Shown: positions 9,558-20,045 of the stretch, one piece after another
How the letters are laid out: every line of letters starts with the position of its first letter
How positions within the stretch are numbered: position 1 is the stretch's first letter
Source of the DNA: Ailurus styani
Lineage: Eukaryota > Chordata > Mammalia > Carnivora > Ailuridae
Direction: 5' to 3'
Length of the DNA: 64,000 bases
Assembly (NCBI GenBank): GCA_002007465.1
Contig: LNAC01001218.1
Span: 124,001 to 188,000, forward strand
Notes under the pieces: model-generated
What the model was told of the DNA's origin: nothing
The model's database searches: none
What the model saw: the letters and a program-made list of their open reading frames with translations, nothing else
Made by a program: the position numbers and the translations under genes

Positions 9558-10985
9558 TTCCTAATTAGAACTAATCAACCAACCAAAGGAGACAGACAAA
9601 AACTCTTAGTAAATTTCCATAATCTAATACATTATATGTAGAAAAAATAGGGCAAACATTATATTTAATATTAAATCACTTAAAGTCTCTCCACGCATGT
9701 CCTGCCCTGAATCTGGAAAGCATATAAGACTTCTTGCTATTACTGTTTATCAGGTTATACCAGAGTCCTAGCCAGTGTATTAAGGCAAAAAAAAAAAGTA
9801 GAAGGATATAAACACTGGAAAGAAAGAAAAGCTTGCTATCATTCATAGGAAATATGATTGTGTGTGCAGAACATCACAAAATATCTATAAAGTAAATTAT
9901 TAGGAATAATGAATAATTATAGTATGGCTACTGGAATTATAATGTCAAAATATAAAATCAATCTATAAAAATTGTACAAATAATTTTTAAAAAGAAAACG
10001 AATTAAAAGAAAACTAGGCAAAACTATAAACAGACACATGACCAATGAGATACATAAATGACCTATTTGAAAAGATGTTTAACATCATAACACTTTAGAG
10101 AGATACATTTCCCACTGGAATATGTAAAATGAAAAAGAACATGCTGGTGATACCAAATTTAGGCAAATATATTTAGCAATGGGAACTGTCTCACACTGCC
10201 AGTGGTAGTAATATAAGTTGGAAATTTTAGGGAAAAAAACCTGCACTATTAAAGCTGAATACCTTTGATTCAGCAATTCTATTCATAAATATACACCCAA
10301 AGAGAAATATATACACATATTCACTATAAAAATATAGATAAAAATGTTTATAATGATACTATTTAAAAGATCCCAAATTGAAAACATCATGTACATTGAC
10401 TGTAGAATGATCTAGTCTTTTTTTTTTAATTTTTTAAAAGATTTTTTAATGTATTTGACAGAGAGAGAGAGAACAGGAACACAAGCAGGGGGCATGGGAA
10501 AGGGAGAAGCAGGCTTCCTGCGGAGCAGGGAGGCCGATGTGGGGCTCAATCCCAGGACCCCGGGATCAAGACCGAAGCTGAAGGTAGATGCTTAATGACT
10601 GAGCCACCCAGGCACCCCATAGAATGATATATTCTTAAAATCCATTAACATACAGCAATGAAAATAGTGAAGTTCTACTATTCAAAATCACATAGATGAT
10701 TATCACAAAGACAAGAGGGAATATAAATGAATTCATTGATTTAAAAGTTCAAATCCAGGCACAATTAATCAATGGTTACAGAAATCAGGCTTGTGCTTAC
10801 CTTCGGCAGGAAGAGTGACAAAGAGAGATGGCGAGGTAGATTTCGAGGGTGCTGTTATGTTCCATATTTTTATCTAGTAAGTGGTTATACAAAGTGGTTA
10901 TTCACTTCCAGAGAATTCAAAGACCTATACACTTAATAATTTGCACACTTTTCTCAATAACACACAATTCACTAAGAATTTAGTT
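9558..10985 (+). mobile_element. Old LINE-1, 3' half (RT region to 3' UTR)
   Basis: Bases 9760-9990 resemble the ORF2 segment around the RT FADD motif, badly decayed. Bases 10020-10410 and 10620-10740 resemble the ORF2 C-terminal end (for example the block ATTCAGCAATTCTATTCATA). Bases 10740-10985 resemble a 3' UTR with GGTGCTGTTATGTTCCATATT. A Can-SINE splits it at 10412-10619. It follows directly on the 3' end of the previous L1, so these are two separate insertions. Confidence 0.7.
10412..10619 (-). mobile_element. Can-SINE
   Basis: The antisense copy ends GAGCCACCCAGGCACCCC. TAGAATGAT flanks it at 10403-10411 and 10620-10628. Confidence 0.94.
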
Positions 10986-11069
10986 CTAAAACCTCAGACC
11001 TTTGGAGTTGTGTGGATGAGAAGTAACATCTGTAAAGCATTTATTATATAACAGTGGTAAGTATGATTA

Positions 11070-11240
11070 CCATATATGACTTCAAGCAAGATATGTGATA
11101 TTTATAAGCCCCAATTTCTTTATTTGTAGAATGAGACACTCTCCAAATTTAACTGACTGAGCAGTGCTAATGGCTAAATGTGGTAAAATCGAAAAGCTGT
11201 CACATCTCATTACCTGTATTAAGAATGTAATAAATGTCTA
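11070..11240 (+). mobile_element. MIR-like fragment
   Basis: TGACTTCAAGCAAGATATGTG, then CCAATTTCTTTATTTGTAGAATG, and later GTAATAAATGTC follow the MIR order (TGACCTTGGGCAAG, then TCCTCATCTGTAAAATG, then CAATAAATGT). The match is weak in between. Confidence 0.45.
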
Positions 11241-11980
11241 AAAGCAAACAAACAAAAACGAAGCCAAGCCCAGAACCCAGTCAAAACAAAAAGCCTGGAT
11301 AATTAAAAGGAAGCATATGTTGGTTTTTCTTTCATAAAATAGAAAATCACTTTCTTTTATTTGAGAGAAATTGTCTTAATCCAATTTAAAAATTTGATCT
11401 AAAGCTATATAGTATGTTATTTTATTTATTCTTAAAAATTCCCTTCATTTGTGAATAAAAGTGGAATTTTTGAGAGCTGACTCTGAAAAAGGCAAAAATT
11501 AGACCTCCTGCTAATTAAAAGTGAGAAGATTCATCTCCAATAGCTTCCTGGTCCTCTCACCAACAACTATCCAATGAGGAAATTATCAATATATAAGCCC
11601 AGATGACCTCCTAGTCCAAAAAAAAAAAATGAAATTTTATGTTTCAAACTGTCCTGTCATACTGAATTCAAATTTACTTTCCTGTAATGTCTACATATCA
11701 AAACTAGTTCAAAGTTTTGGAGTAACAAGATCACCAATAATGGCAAGATCTCTTCATTTTTTATAGGATATCCTTTCATATTTTTGAACATAGCTGTCTT
11801 GGTATCCCACAGCACTCTTTCGTGACATAACATTAAATATTACTCAAATCTATAATTAGGTCATTACTTTTTGAATTTATCCAATCATAAAGCAAACCTG
11901 ATTGACTCTCAACCAGAGTGGTTTGGGATAATCCAAGGGAGAGTAAAATGTCAAAAAAGAAGACAATGATATTCTGTGAT
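11241..11980. other. Unassigned AT-rich DNA
   Basis: No gene, RNA or clear repeat is seen. There is a 12-base A run near 11618. Confidence 0.4.
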
Positions 11981-11988
11981 ATCCTGTA

Positions 11989-12177
11989 TGTATTTTTTTT
12001 CAAAGATTTATTTATTCATTTGAGGGGGGGATGGGCAGAGGGAGAGTATGTCAAGCAATGGCCCTCCACCTCTGAGCATGAAGCCTGATGCGGGACTCAG
12101 TCTCATGACCCTGAGATCATGACCTCAGCCCAAGTCAAGAGTCAGATGCTGAACTGACTGAGCCACCCAGGAGCCTC
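11989..12177 (-). mobile_element. Can-SINE (older copy)
   Basis: The antisense copy ends GAGCCACCCAGGAGCC. ATCCTGTA occurs at 11981-11988 and 12178-12185. Confidence 0.93.
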
Positions 12178-12185
12178 ATCCTGTA

Positions 12186-12472
12186 AATGTTTTGAGGGCA
12201 CTTATGGGAACATATGAAGGCATATCCTACTTAGGAGGGTCAGGAAGTCTTCAAATGGATGTCAAATTTGGAAAAGATACTTGGAGATTGATTAAGAGCC
12301 TGACTCCATACATGGACTTTGAAAGCACACCAGGAAGGATGTCACCCCACCTCATTACAGCCTGGTGGGTGTAACTATGCACCCCCACCCCTCAGCTTTA
12401 ACTAAAATGGGTTATGGTAAGACCACAGTTTTTTTTCTATGATGCTTGTTTGAAGTAGAGTGATATCACTTA
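12186..12472. other. Unassigned DNA
   Basis: A 60-codon open frame at 12192-12374 has no recognisable domain. Nothing else is seen. Confidence 0.35.
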
Positions 12473-12491
12473 AAAGTTTTCTGTCTGTCTA

Positions 12492-12711
12492 GGGGCACCT
12501 GGGTGGCTTAGCAGGTTAAGCTTTGGACTCTTGGTTTTGGTTCAAGTCATGATCTCATGGATTGTGAGATCCAGCCCAGAAGCCAGTGAGAGTCCAGTCC
12601 CCAGTCAAGCCCTGCCTCCATGCTCAGCTGGAGTCGGCTTTGAAGATTCTCTCCCTCAGCCCCTCCCTCCACTAGTTCTCTCTCTCAAATAAATAAATCT
12701 TTTTAAAAAAT
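12492..12711 (+). mobile_element. Can-SINE, variant with extra internal sequence
   Basis: It starts GGGGCACCTGGGTGGCTTAGC and ends in an AAATAAATAAATC tail. The middle (about 12575-12610) carries roughly 30 bases not found in the other copies, between the GAGATCCAGCCCAG core and CCATGCTCAG. The 21-bp flanks AAAGTTTTCTGTC... at 12473-12493 and 12713-12733 match apart from about two changes. Confidence 0.92.
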
Positions 12712-12918
12712 CAAAGTTTTCTGTCCTTCTAGGCTGCCCCTTTTCTAGTCCTTCGTCTCAGTCAGCAGGCCTTTGTTGGGCTTTTTTGTTCTACTCTGTC
12801 TACACCTGTTGGTGTTTTTCAGTTGCCAGTATCTTTATGTGCATGTCTGGATACATGAGGCAAAAGAGAAACTTACAACTCACCACCTGTGTTTCTCAGA
12901 CCTCGAGGTCCCTTTTCA

Positions 12919-13014
12919 CCTTCTCTTCACCTTTTCAGAGTCGTTGTTTTTTTTTAAGATTTTCCTTCCTTCTCTTCACCTTTTCAGAGTCGTTTTTTTT
13001 TTTTTTAAGATTTT
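12919..13014. repeat. 25-bp direct repeat with a short SINE-tail stub
   Basis: Bases 12919-12943 and 12968-12992 are identical over 25 bases (CCTTCTCTTCACC... to AGAGTCG). Between them lies TTGTTTTTTTTTAAGATTTT, which is just the antisense tail of a Can-SINE. A full antisense Can-SINE follows the second copy. Confidence 0.9.
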
Positions 13015-13188
13015 ATTTATTTGACAGAGAGAGAGAGAACACAATAGGCAGAGAGGCAGGCAGAGGGAGAGGGGGAAGCAAGTTCCTTGCTGAGCAGAGA
13101 ACCTGATGCAAGGCTCGATCCCAGGACCCTGAGATGATGACCTGAGCCAAAGACAGAGGCTTAACCCAGTGAGCCACCCAGGCGCCCC
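12993..13188 (-). mobile_element. Can-SINE, mustelid-like subtype
   Basis: The antisense copy ends GAGCCACCCAGGCGCCCC. There is no clear direct target duplication. Instead CTTTTCAGAG (12980-12989) and its exact reverse complement CTCTGAAAAG (13189-13198) flank it. Confidence 0.95.
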
Positions 13189-13291
13189 TCTGAAAAGTCT
13201 TTTGTTTGTTTTATATATGAAGTCCAAGCAACAGGGAAAAGTATGTCCGCTCCATTTTCCTAGAAGTGAAATGTCCATAAACTGTGTTTTA

Positions 13292-13496
13292 TTTATTTTT
13301 TTTAAGATTTTATTTATTTATTTGACACAGAGAGAGAGAGATTACAAGTAGGCAGAGAGGCAGGCAGAGAGACAGGGAGAGGAGTAAGCAGACTCCCTGC
13401 TGAGCAGAGAGCCTGATGTGGGCCTCGATCCCAGGATGCTGAGATCATGACCTGAGCTGAAAGCAGAGACTTTAACCCACTGAGCCACCCAGGCGC
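13292..13496 (-). mobile_element. Can-SINE, young
   Basis: The antisense copy is flanked by an exact 17-bp duplication, CCATAAACTGTGTTTTA, at 13275-13291 and 13497-13513. The body is close to the other mustelid-type copies, so this is among the youngest insertions here. Confidence 0.97.
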
Positions 13497-13513
13497 CCAT
13501 AAACTGTGTTTTA

Positions 13514-14640
13514 AATGAGCAACTCTATGAATGTAAATAATCCTTACTATGAGATAAATTTCCACATTCCTCTTCAGCATTTACCTCAGCTCTACTTGTC
13601 TTTACTGTCACCTTGCCCCAGAAAATACCATATTTCTTCTTACCTTTTTCCAAGATAGCTTTAATTTCTCCTAATTTCTAAGAATCAATTGGGAGATAAA
13701 AGAAAATCAACTTGGCCATTCATTCTTTCCCTATGTCTTTTCTTGAAAATAAATCACTTCTATTTCTTATCATTTGGGTTCCAGGCCATCCATTTTTTGA
13801 AAATTCAAATGCAATATAATGTGAAATATTTTAATCATCATCAAGGGCCATCACTCATTCAGTAGATTAATGGTTTTTCACACATTTTAGAAACTTTCCA
13901 AGTTTCAAAATTTCACTTTATTATAAGTCACCCAAAGAGAGCAAGGAGGATATTTTACAATATGGAAAATTTTTAATCCTGTTATCTTATAGTAAGGTAA
14001 GGATACAAGTTGATTCTACATTTCTATGTGTGTGCCCAGCATTGAGAATGCTATCACATAGACGGATAAGAAGTTGCAAATGGTATATACATATTTTTTC
14101 CTTGACAGCTCTCCTTGCAATGTCAGAACACCCCTTTAATAAAACTTATCCAAAAGTCTGAAAGAAAAATACTGGAGACTTTGCTTCAGACTTGAATTAC
14201 TAACCAGACCTAATGAATGCAGGAATTTCTTAATTTGGAGAGTGTCAATGAATAGATTATGTAATCATGTGAAAGCACCATTGTTAGGAAAGATGCACTT
14301 GGTATCTTGCAACCTTTAAGCTGTTCAGTGTCATAGGAAAAATAAGAACTTAGAATATCTTTGTCATCTATGTCAAAATATCAGATTATTTCAGGTTATT
14401 ATATTACTTATGAAACCCAACATCAAAATTTCTTATTTTTTCCCTGCAAATTTTTCTACAAATATAAGCTCAAAAATATCAAGACTTTACTTCTCTTTAA
14501 CTTCATAGAAAATTTTAAAAAGAATGTAAATTAACAAAAGTTATAATAAACACTAAGTCTTAAAATACTAAACTATCATAAAACAACATATTTTATCTCA
14601 CATACAGGAAATTGGCAGATTCAGGACGTTTCTGCCATTT
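13514..14640. other. Unassigned DNA without recognised repeats
   Basis: About 1.1 kb of AT-rich DNA in which I recognise no gene, RNA or interspersed repeat. Confidence 0.4.
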
Positions 14641-14657
14641 AAAAAACTGTAATGTTG

Positions 14658-14845
14658 GGGCACCTGGGTGGCTCAGTGGGTTAAGCACTGCCTTCGGCTC
14701 AGGTCATGATCTCAGGGTCCTGGGATCCAGCCCCACACTGGGCTCTCTGCTCAGCGGGGAGCCTGCTTCCCCCTCTCCTTCTGCCTGCCTCTCTGCCTAC
14801 TTGTGATCTGATCTCTCTGTCAAATAAATAAATAAGTTCTTTTTA
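14658..14845 (+). mobile_element. Can-SINE, young
   Basis: It starts GGGCACCTGGGTGGCTCAGTGG. The exact 17-bp duplication AAAAAACTGTAATGTTG occurs at 14641-14657 and 14846-14862. Confidence 0.97.
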
Positions 14846-14895
14846 AAAAAACTGTAATGTTGTCCTTCATTATACAATTCTACCTTAGACATTTT

Positions 14896-15075
14896 TCTTA
14901 GATTTTATTTAAATTCAAGTTAGTTAATATAGTGTATTATTAGTTTAGTTTCAAGGGTAGAATTTAGTGACTCATCAGTTGCATATCCCACCCAGTGCTC
15001 ATTCTATCACGTGCCCTCCTTAATGCCCATCACCCTGTTACGCCCTCCCCCACCCCCAGCAACCCTCTGTATGAA
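14896..15075 (-). mobile_element. Carnivore LINE-1 3' end, short antisense piece
   Basis: The stretch TTTAAATTCAAGTTAGTTAA, then GTGCCCTCCTTAATGCCCAT and a C-rich end, is the reverse complement of the 3' UTR seen in sense near 62580-62640 (GGGTATTAAGGAGGGCATG). It is strongly 5'-truncated and only about 180 bp long. Confidence 0.85.
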
Positions 15076-15294
15076 GGTCTGATAACAAAGACCCCTGCCA
15101 AGCCACATCTTTCCTAATCAATGACACATTCATAGAAAGTTTGACTATTTGAACTAAGATAGAAGACATAGTTTTATTCTAAGACCTGCTTCAAACTAAG
15201 TTAATTTGGCAGAAGAAATTAGTGAATTAAAAAAAATGAAATAGAACACATTCAAGTGTGTTATTTCTATTATACCTTTAAAAGTAATTTAAAT
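15076..15294. other. Unassigned AT-rich DNA
   Basis: Nothing recognised. Confidence 0.35.
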
Positions 15295-15304
15295 ATAAAA
15301 GTAG

Positions 15305-15502
15305 GGGCACCTAGGTGGCTCAGTGGGTTAAGCATTGGTTTCAGCTCAGGTCATGACCTCAGGGTGGAGATATCAAGCCCTGGGTTGAGCTCCATGCTCA
15401 GTGTGGAGTCTGTTTAAGATTCTCCCTCTGACCCTCCTGCTGATGCACTCTCTCTCTCTAAAATAAACAAATAAATAAATAAATTCTTAAAAATAAAAAA
15501 TA
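15305..15502 (+). mobile_element. Can-SINE
   Basis: It starts GGGGCACCTAGGTGGCTCAG and ends in (AAAT)n. ATAAAAGTAG occurs at 15295-15304 and 15503-15512. Confidence 0.94.
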
Positions 15503-15512
15503 ATAAAAGTAG

Positions 15513-17451
15513 TTTAAATATTAAAGTAAATAAAAGTTTAATCAAATAGTCAGGAAAACATTTAATGTGAAAGTCATTTGAAAACTACTGAACTAAACTG
15601 CTAACCTCCTAGAAAAAAGAACTGTCACTCATTTGGGACACCTCTGTTACTCAGCAGTGTTTTTCATACAATTTAGGTCCATAATAAACACTGATGATTT
15701 GTAAGTAATCATTTTAAGTGATACAGGAGGCTGGTGGTTATATGCACTTCATAAGGGAAGCTTCTGAACATTTCTCTTTGCAATTGAATCTTAGAAGTAA
15801 AAAGAAGCCAATTCTTCTAGATCTCTGCATGCACTGATTTAAACATAATTCTAAGAATCTTCTGAGGAAAAAAATATTGAGACACTACTCTCTCCCACTC
15901 CCTCTATAAAAATGTGCCTGATAAATAAAAACAAGAAAAATCCAACTGAGATGTGATTACGGAAAGGGATGGAAGGCAATAAATAGAAATGTACCTTGAG
16001 AGAAGAGAATCTTGACTAGACTGGACTCATGAGCTTCTCTAGACTGATGGAGGAGAGTCTTAGTCTAGGTAAAGGACACAATGGACTCGACCCTGGAAGC
16101 CGTTTGGTTCTGCTATCCTGGTGTGCTCATTGTGCCATGAATAGAATGACTGTCCGTTTTATCAAATAGCCATAGAACTGGGGCATAGCTAGTTGTTATG
16201 GGAATTTCCATTGTCTGGTTGTTTTCTTGAGAAATGAATGGAAGGCCAATCAACAGACACCAGAACATCATCACCTGAAGCGGTTTACGGGCACGGCTCA
16301 CTTCTTGATTCCTGGCAGCTGAGTGATGGTTGAGTGATGACAAGCACAGGTTCAATGACACGTAATATTTGCAGGGATTCTAGGACATATTTGGAACAGG
16401 GAACCTATATAAAAGACAGGTTACTGCTAGTTAAGTGGGTAGAGATTCAAATACATTTTAATTTGCTTATTAAAGGACATGCAATCTCATTTTTCACTCA
16501 AAGCTTTTAGGCCTAAATTTATCCATATACGGTTATGGTTTTTGAGTGACTAAGACCATTTAAATTCAGCTCTTTTAATAAAAGTATTTTTTCTAAGAAT
16601 TTAGAGCATTTATGCTTAGAACTGTCACTGTAAGGAAACATAAGACCGTATATGTACCTTCTGAAATATATAGAGATGTATCCACAGAAACATTTCAATG
16701 CTGACTTCCCGATAGTAGCAGAAAAAAAAAAAAATAACCACTGGCCTTTTTTTCAGCTTACAGTTTGTTTATTTTACATTAAAAAATCTATCAGCCATGA
16801 GAAAAACAATGAATACTTCTCTTAAATACTGCAAAAAGCAAAAGTCCACATTTAATCTGTTGCCTTCAAAAGTTTCTTGGAAAGCTTAATTAAATAGCAA
16901 TTCATCTGTGCATTCTGTTCAGTCTTCTAGAGCCTGATAATGTTGTACTCTTAATTAAAAGGAAAAAAAAGAATGCAGTTTTTAGTTTTCATTCGTTAGA
17001 TCAAGAGGAAAAAGCACTCAGCACCTCTGTCAGCATGACTCAGAGCTGTTCAATTACAGGTTGATTTTATTCCGTTAAGTATCAGTCAGGCCAGAAAATC
17101 GCATTGGAGTACATGGTCTATATTTACTCATGTTTTGGCTTCAAGGTTAAATATGAGTGCTGAACCTCTTGATGGTAGATCTAAGACCATCACAGTTGAT
17201 TAAGTCCTCAAGCTGTTGTGGTTCAACTATCTAGTTAGCCATGAGACTCCCAAAGAGACCAAGCTATGCTGTTTCAGTGCGCTCTAACTATGAAGCACTC
17301 TTTAGGTGCTCCATTTACCCATTATTGTCCATTAGAAAGTCTAGATCCAGGCAGGAATGTGCATATCTACTCGAAATTTGAGCTGTCATAAGAGTCTATG
17401 AAGGTACCTTAGTTGAAGTCCTCATAGGACTGACTTGTGGATTCATCAATA
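15513..17451. other. Repeat-poor unique DNA; possible regulatory stretch at 16740-17130
   Basis: Nearly 2 kb has no recognised mobile element. Bases 16740-17130 are AT-rich with homeodomain-type TTAATTAA cores (about 16885 and 16950), a GCATGACTCAGAG AP-1-like site near 17033 and CAATTACAGG near 17053. An 82-codon minus-strand frame at 16113-16361 has no recognisable domain. No exon is evident. Confidence 0.35.
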
Positions 17452-17463
17452 AAGAGCATACCC

Positions 17464-17656
17464 CCCCTTTTTAAAAAGATATTATTTATCTATTTGAGAG
17501 AGAGTCAGAGACAGCATGATCAGGGTGGGGCAAGGAGAGGGAGAAGCAGACTCCCCACTGAGCAGGGAGCCTGATGCGGGGCTCGATCCCACGACCCTGA
17601 GATCACAACCTGAGCTGAAGGCAGACTCTTAACCGACTGAGCCACCCAGGTACCCC
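17464..17656 (-). mobile_element. Can-SINE
   Basis: The antisense copy ends GAGCCACCCAGGTACCCC. An exact 12-bp duplication AAGAGCATACCC occurs at 17452-17463 and 17657-17668. Confidence 0.95.
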
Positions 17657-17668
17657 AAGAGCATACCC

Positions 17669-18430
17669 TTTTGACCCTGTTCTCATTAAAGGAACTGATG
17701 TGCTTTTCTGGAAACTAGGGAATACCACTGACTCAGAGATGCATGGAGCTCCAGAGCTAGAAGGTATCTCAAGGTCATTCCATAGAGTCTTCAAGTACAT
17801 AACATTTTAAAAAGACTCTCTAGACTATCACTAAAAGAGTCGCACACTCTAAGAGTTCAAATTGTAAAACAGTCATTTCTATCATTGTTTTGAAAAAGAA
17901 CAGATGAAAATTTGCAACAAAGCCAAAACGCACAATGTATACTGCAATTCAGGCATGCACTATGTTCAATATTCTTTTTTGCTTCATTGATCTCTGCATG
18001 GAAAAGAAGATAGAGTGATGACCATATCCCTTTTTGCTTTAATTGGGAAGAATTTCTTAGGTAGTAGAGGGTTTTCAGGCAGTATTTGAAGCAAAAAAGC
18101 GATAGTGATGGATTTGGGGTTAGAAGCATAGAGGCTGCTGAGAACAGCACATAAAGAGAATTAACAGAAGCCGGGGAAAGAAGACCCAAAAGGAAATTTA
18201 TCTAGACATCCAGTTGGTGTGAGTAAATATATAAAGAATTGATGACATAGTCATCAAGTCATAAAATTTTGTGGGAGTCTGTTTGGTTTGGGTTTTGTTT
18301 ACAGGGAGTTTAGATTCTGAATCTTTTTTTTTCCCCTTTGGGAATCCCTGACTCAATCTTCATCTGAAGCCAAATTTGAAGAAGACAGAGAGGAAGGGAG
18401 GGAAGGGAAAGGAGAGGGAGGTAGCTAAGC
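17669..18430. other. Unassigned DNA
   Basis: No gene is recognised. A 110-codon minus-strand frame (17857-18189) shows no domain. TTGATGAC-ATA-GTCATCAA (18239-18257) is a short inverted repeat. A purine-rich run lies at 18385-18421. Confidence 0.35.
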
Positions 18431-18600
18431 AGCATTTATTGAAAGTCTAATAAGTTCTTGGCACTTTACTTATATTAGCTAAGTAACTGTTCACAATAAC
18501 CCTATTAGGTGGAAGTTGTTACCTCATTTTACCAAAGAGAAAACAAGTTAAACAAAATAGGGTGTCCAAAACTACAGTGGGATCTAGACCTGTGGTCATT
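18431..18600 (-). mobile_element. MIR SINE, antisense
   Basis: GCATTTATTGAAAGTCTAAT, GGCACTTTACTTATATTAGC, CACAATAACCCTATTAGGTGG and CATTTTACCAAAGAGAAAAC follow the MIR reverse-complement order closely. Confidence 0.8.
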
Positions 18601-19139
18601 AAAAACATCTTCAACAAGCAGTTCCTTCAGCCCCCATTGTCCTTAGAAGACAACCAACCACCATTTCCCTGTAAAATGTGCTCTTACATTGTTTTAAAAC
18701 AATGCACAGGTAGGATAACCACGCCCAGGAGACAACTTCTCTCTTCTCTGTCTCTTTAGGTGCAGGCAAGTGGGGGGAAACTTTACTTGAGTTTGCATTT
18801 AAAAACACCTCTCCCTTTCTGAGAACAAGCAATGATTTAAAGGCCTGTTTAATTCTAATTAATTTAATGACAAAAGAAATTAATGTCTATGAAAGGAAAG
18901 TTGTTAATCGTATCCTAATAATAGGGATGTCTCTCTCAAACCCAGATGCTAACAGCAGCCAGCCCTACTCTTTTCTCCTTTGAAGCCACATGAGCTCTCT
19001 TTACTACTCATCTAAGGACTTCTTTGTTTGGACTGGGTGGAATAGATACTCGGAGTTAGACTCCAGGAATCCAATTTTGAATTTCTCAAACTCAGGCCCT
19101 TCATGGTGAAAGTATTCAAACTCTCTTTCCTGGATTAAG
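18601..19139. other. Unassigned DNA
   Basis: Two short open frames (18562-18759 plus, 18611-18832 minus) overlap each other and match nothing I know. No repeat is recognised. Confidence 0.35.
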
Positions 19140-19590
19140 ATTCATTCATTCATTTCTTAACATAATTCATGTTTCATGAGCATGTGCCAGCAGCCTGGCT
19201 GTGCTAATCACCCAGGGTATGAAATGAATGAAACCATTTCTGTCCTCGTTCATTCAGTTTTGAGTTTAGAATAACACACCAACACTGAAGCCTACCTCAC
19301 ACAGCGGAAAATGTAGAGACAATTCAAATCCTATGGGAACAGGGGGAAGGGGCATTCCACCCAACACAGATAGAGGGTGGAGGTTGGGGAAGGAGATTAG
19401 AGCACTTTTACCCTATTGATGGTGAAGCATTGGATAGGTTGGAGCCACAGGGCAATGGATGTGGTGGCAATTATTCCAGGCAAAGGGGAAAGTAAGAACA
19501 AAGGCAAACACCAGCATGATGTGTTCAGGAAATGCAGGCTGTTCTGAGTATAAATGTGAATCAAAGAACAGCAAGAGATGAGGCAGGAGA
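19140..19590 (-). mobile_element. LINE-2 3' region, antisense
   Basis: It begins with ATTCATTCATTCATT, the reverse complement of the L2 tail repeat. It continues with TGAATGAAACCATTTCTGTCC and, near 19475, ATTATTCCAGGCAAAGGGGAAAG followed by AACAAAGGCAAACACC. These follow the reverse-complement L2 order. Confidence 0.6.
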
Positions 19591-19857
19591 TTTGCCTTTC
19601 CAGCAACCATCCCAGTCTTTGTGTAGATATTCACCCTCCAAGTGTCTGGGAGATGAAAAACCCCAGTCCCACTCCTGGGCAGATGGCAAGCCATGATTAG
19701 TTCAGGCATGCATGGTCCCATTTTCACTCTCAAAAGAGTCTCTGTTTGGAAGATAAATTATTTAGTCACCCTAGCTATGGTTCTTCTGGAAAGTGTTTTC
19801 CTTTTTCTTAAAAAAAATGTTTGAGAAGAAACAGTCCCTATTTTTCTCTGGGCAGCA

Positions 19858-20045
19858 ATGTGCAATGTGTGTTACCTGGACTGGACGTAGCCATCTTGGA
19901 ATCACTTTGCCAAGGATAGCAGAGTGGAAAGACAGAAGAAATCTGGCCCCATGAAAATATCATGAACTGCTGAATAAATCAACTCTAAAATTGCACGCTG
20001 TTCAGTCTTCTTGTTATTTGAGGTAATACATTCCTTATTGCTCTC
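19858..20045 (+). mobile_element. Old LTR fragment (MaLR-like)
   Basis: GTAGCCATCTTGGAATCACTT, then CTGAATAAATCAACTC, then a GTTATTTGAGGTAATACA end resemble the 3' part of old mammalian ERVL-MaLR LTRs (CAGCCATCTTGG, AATAAACTTC, GTTATTTGGG). It is non-coding and decayed. Confidence 0.45.

Noticed and set aside
18239..18257. Inverted repeat TTGATGAC-ATA-GTCATCAA
   Set aside because: Arms of 8 bases are expected by chance in a 64-kb window, and no other feature is linked to it.
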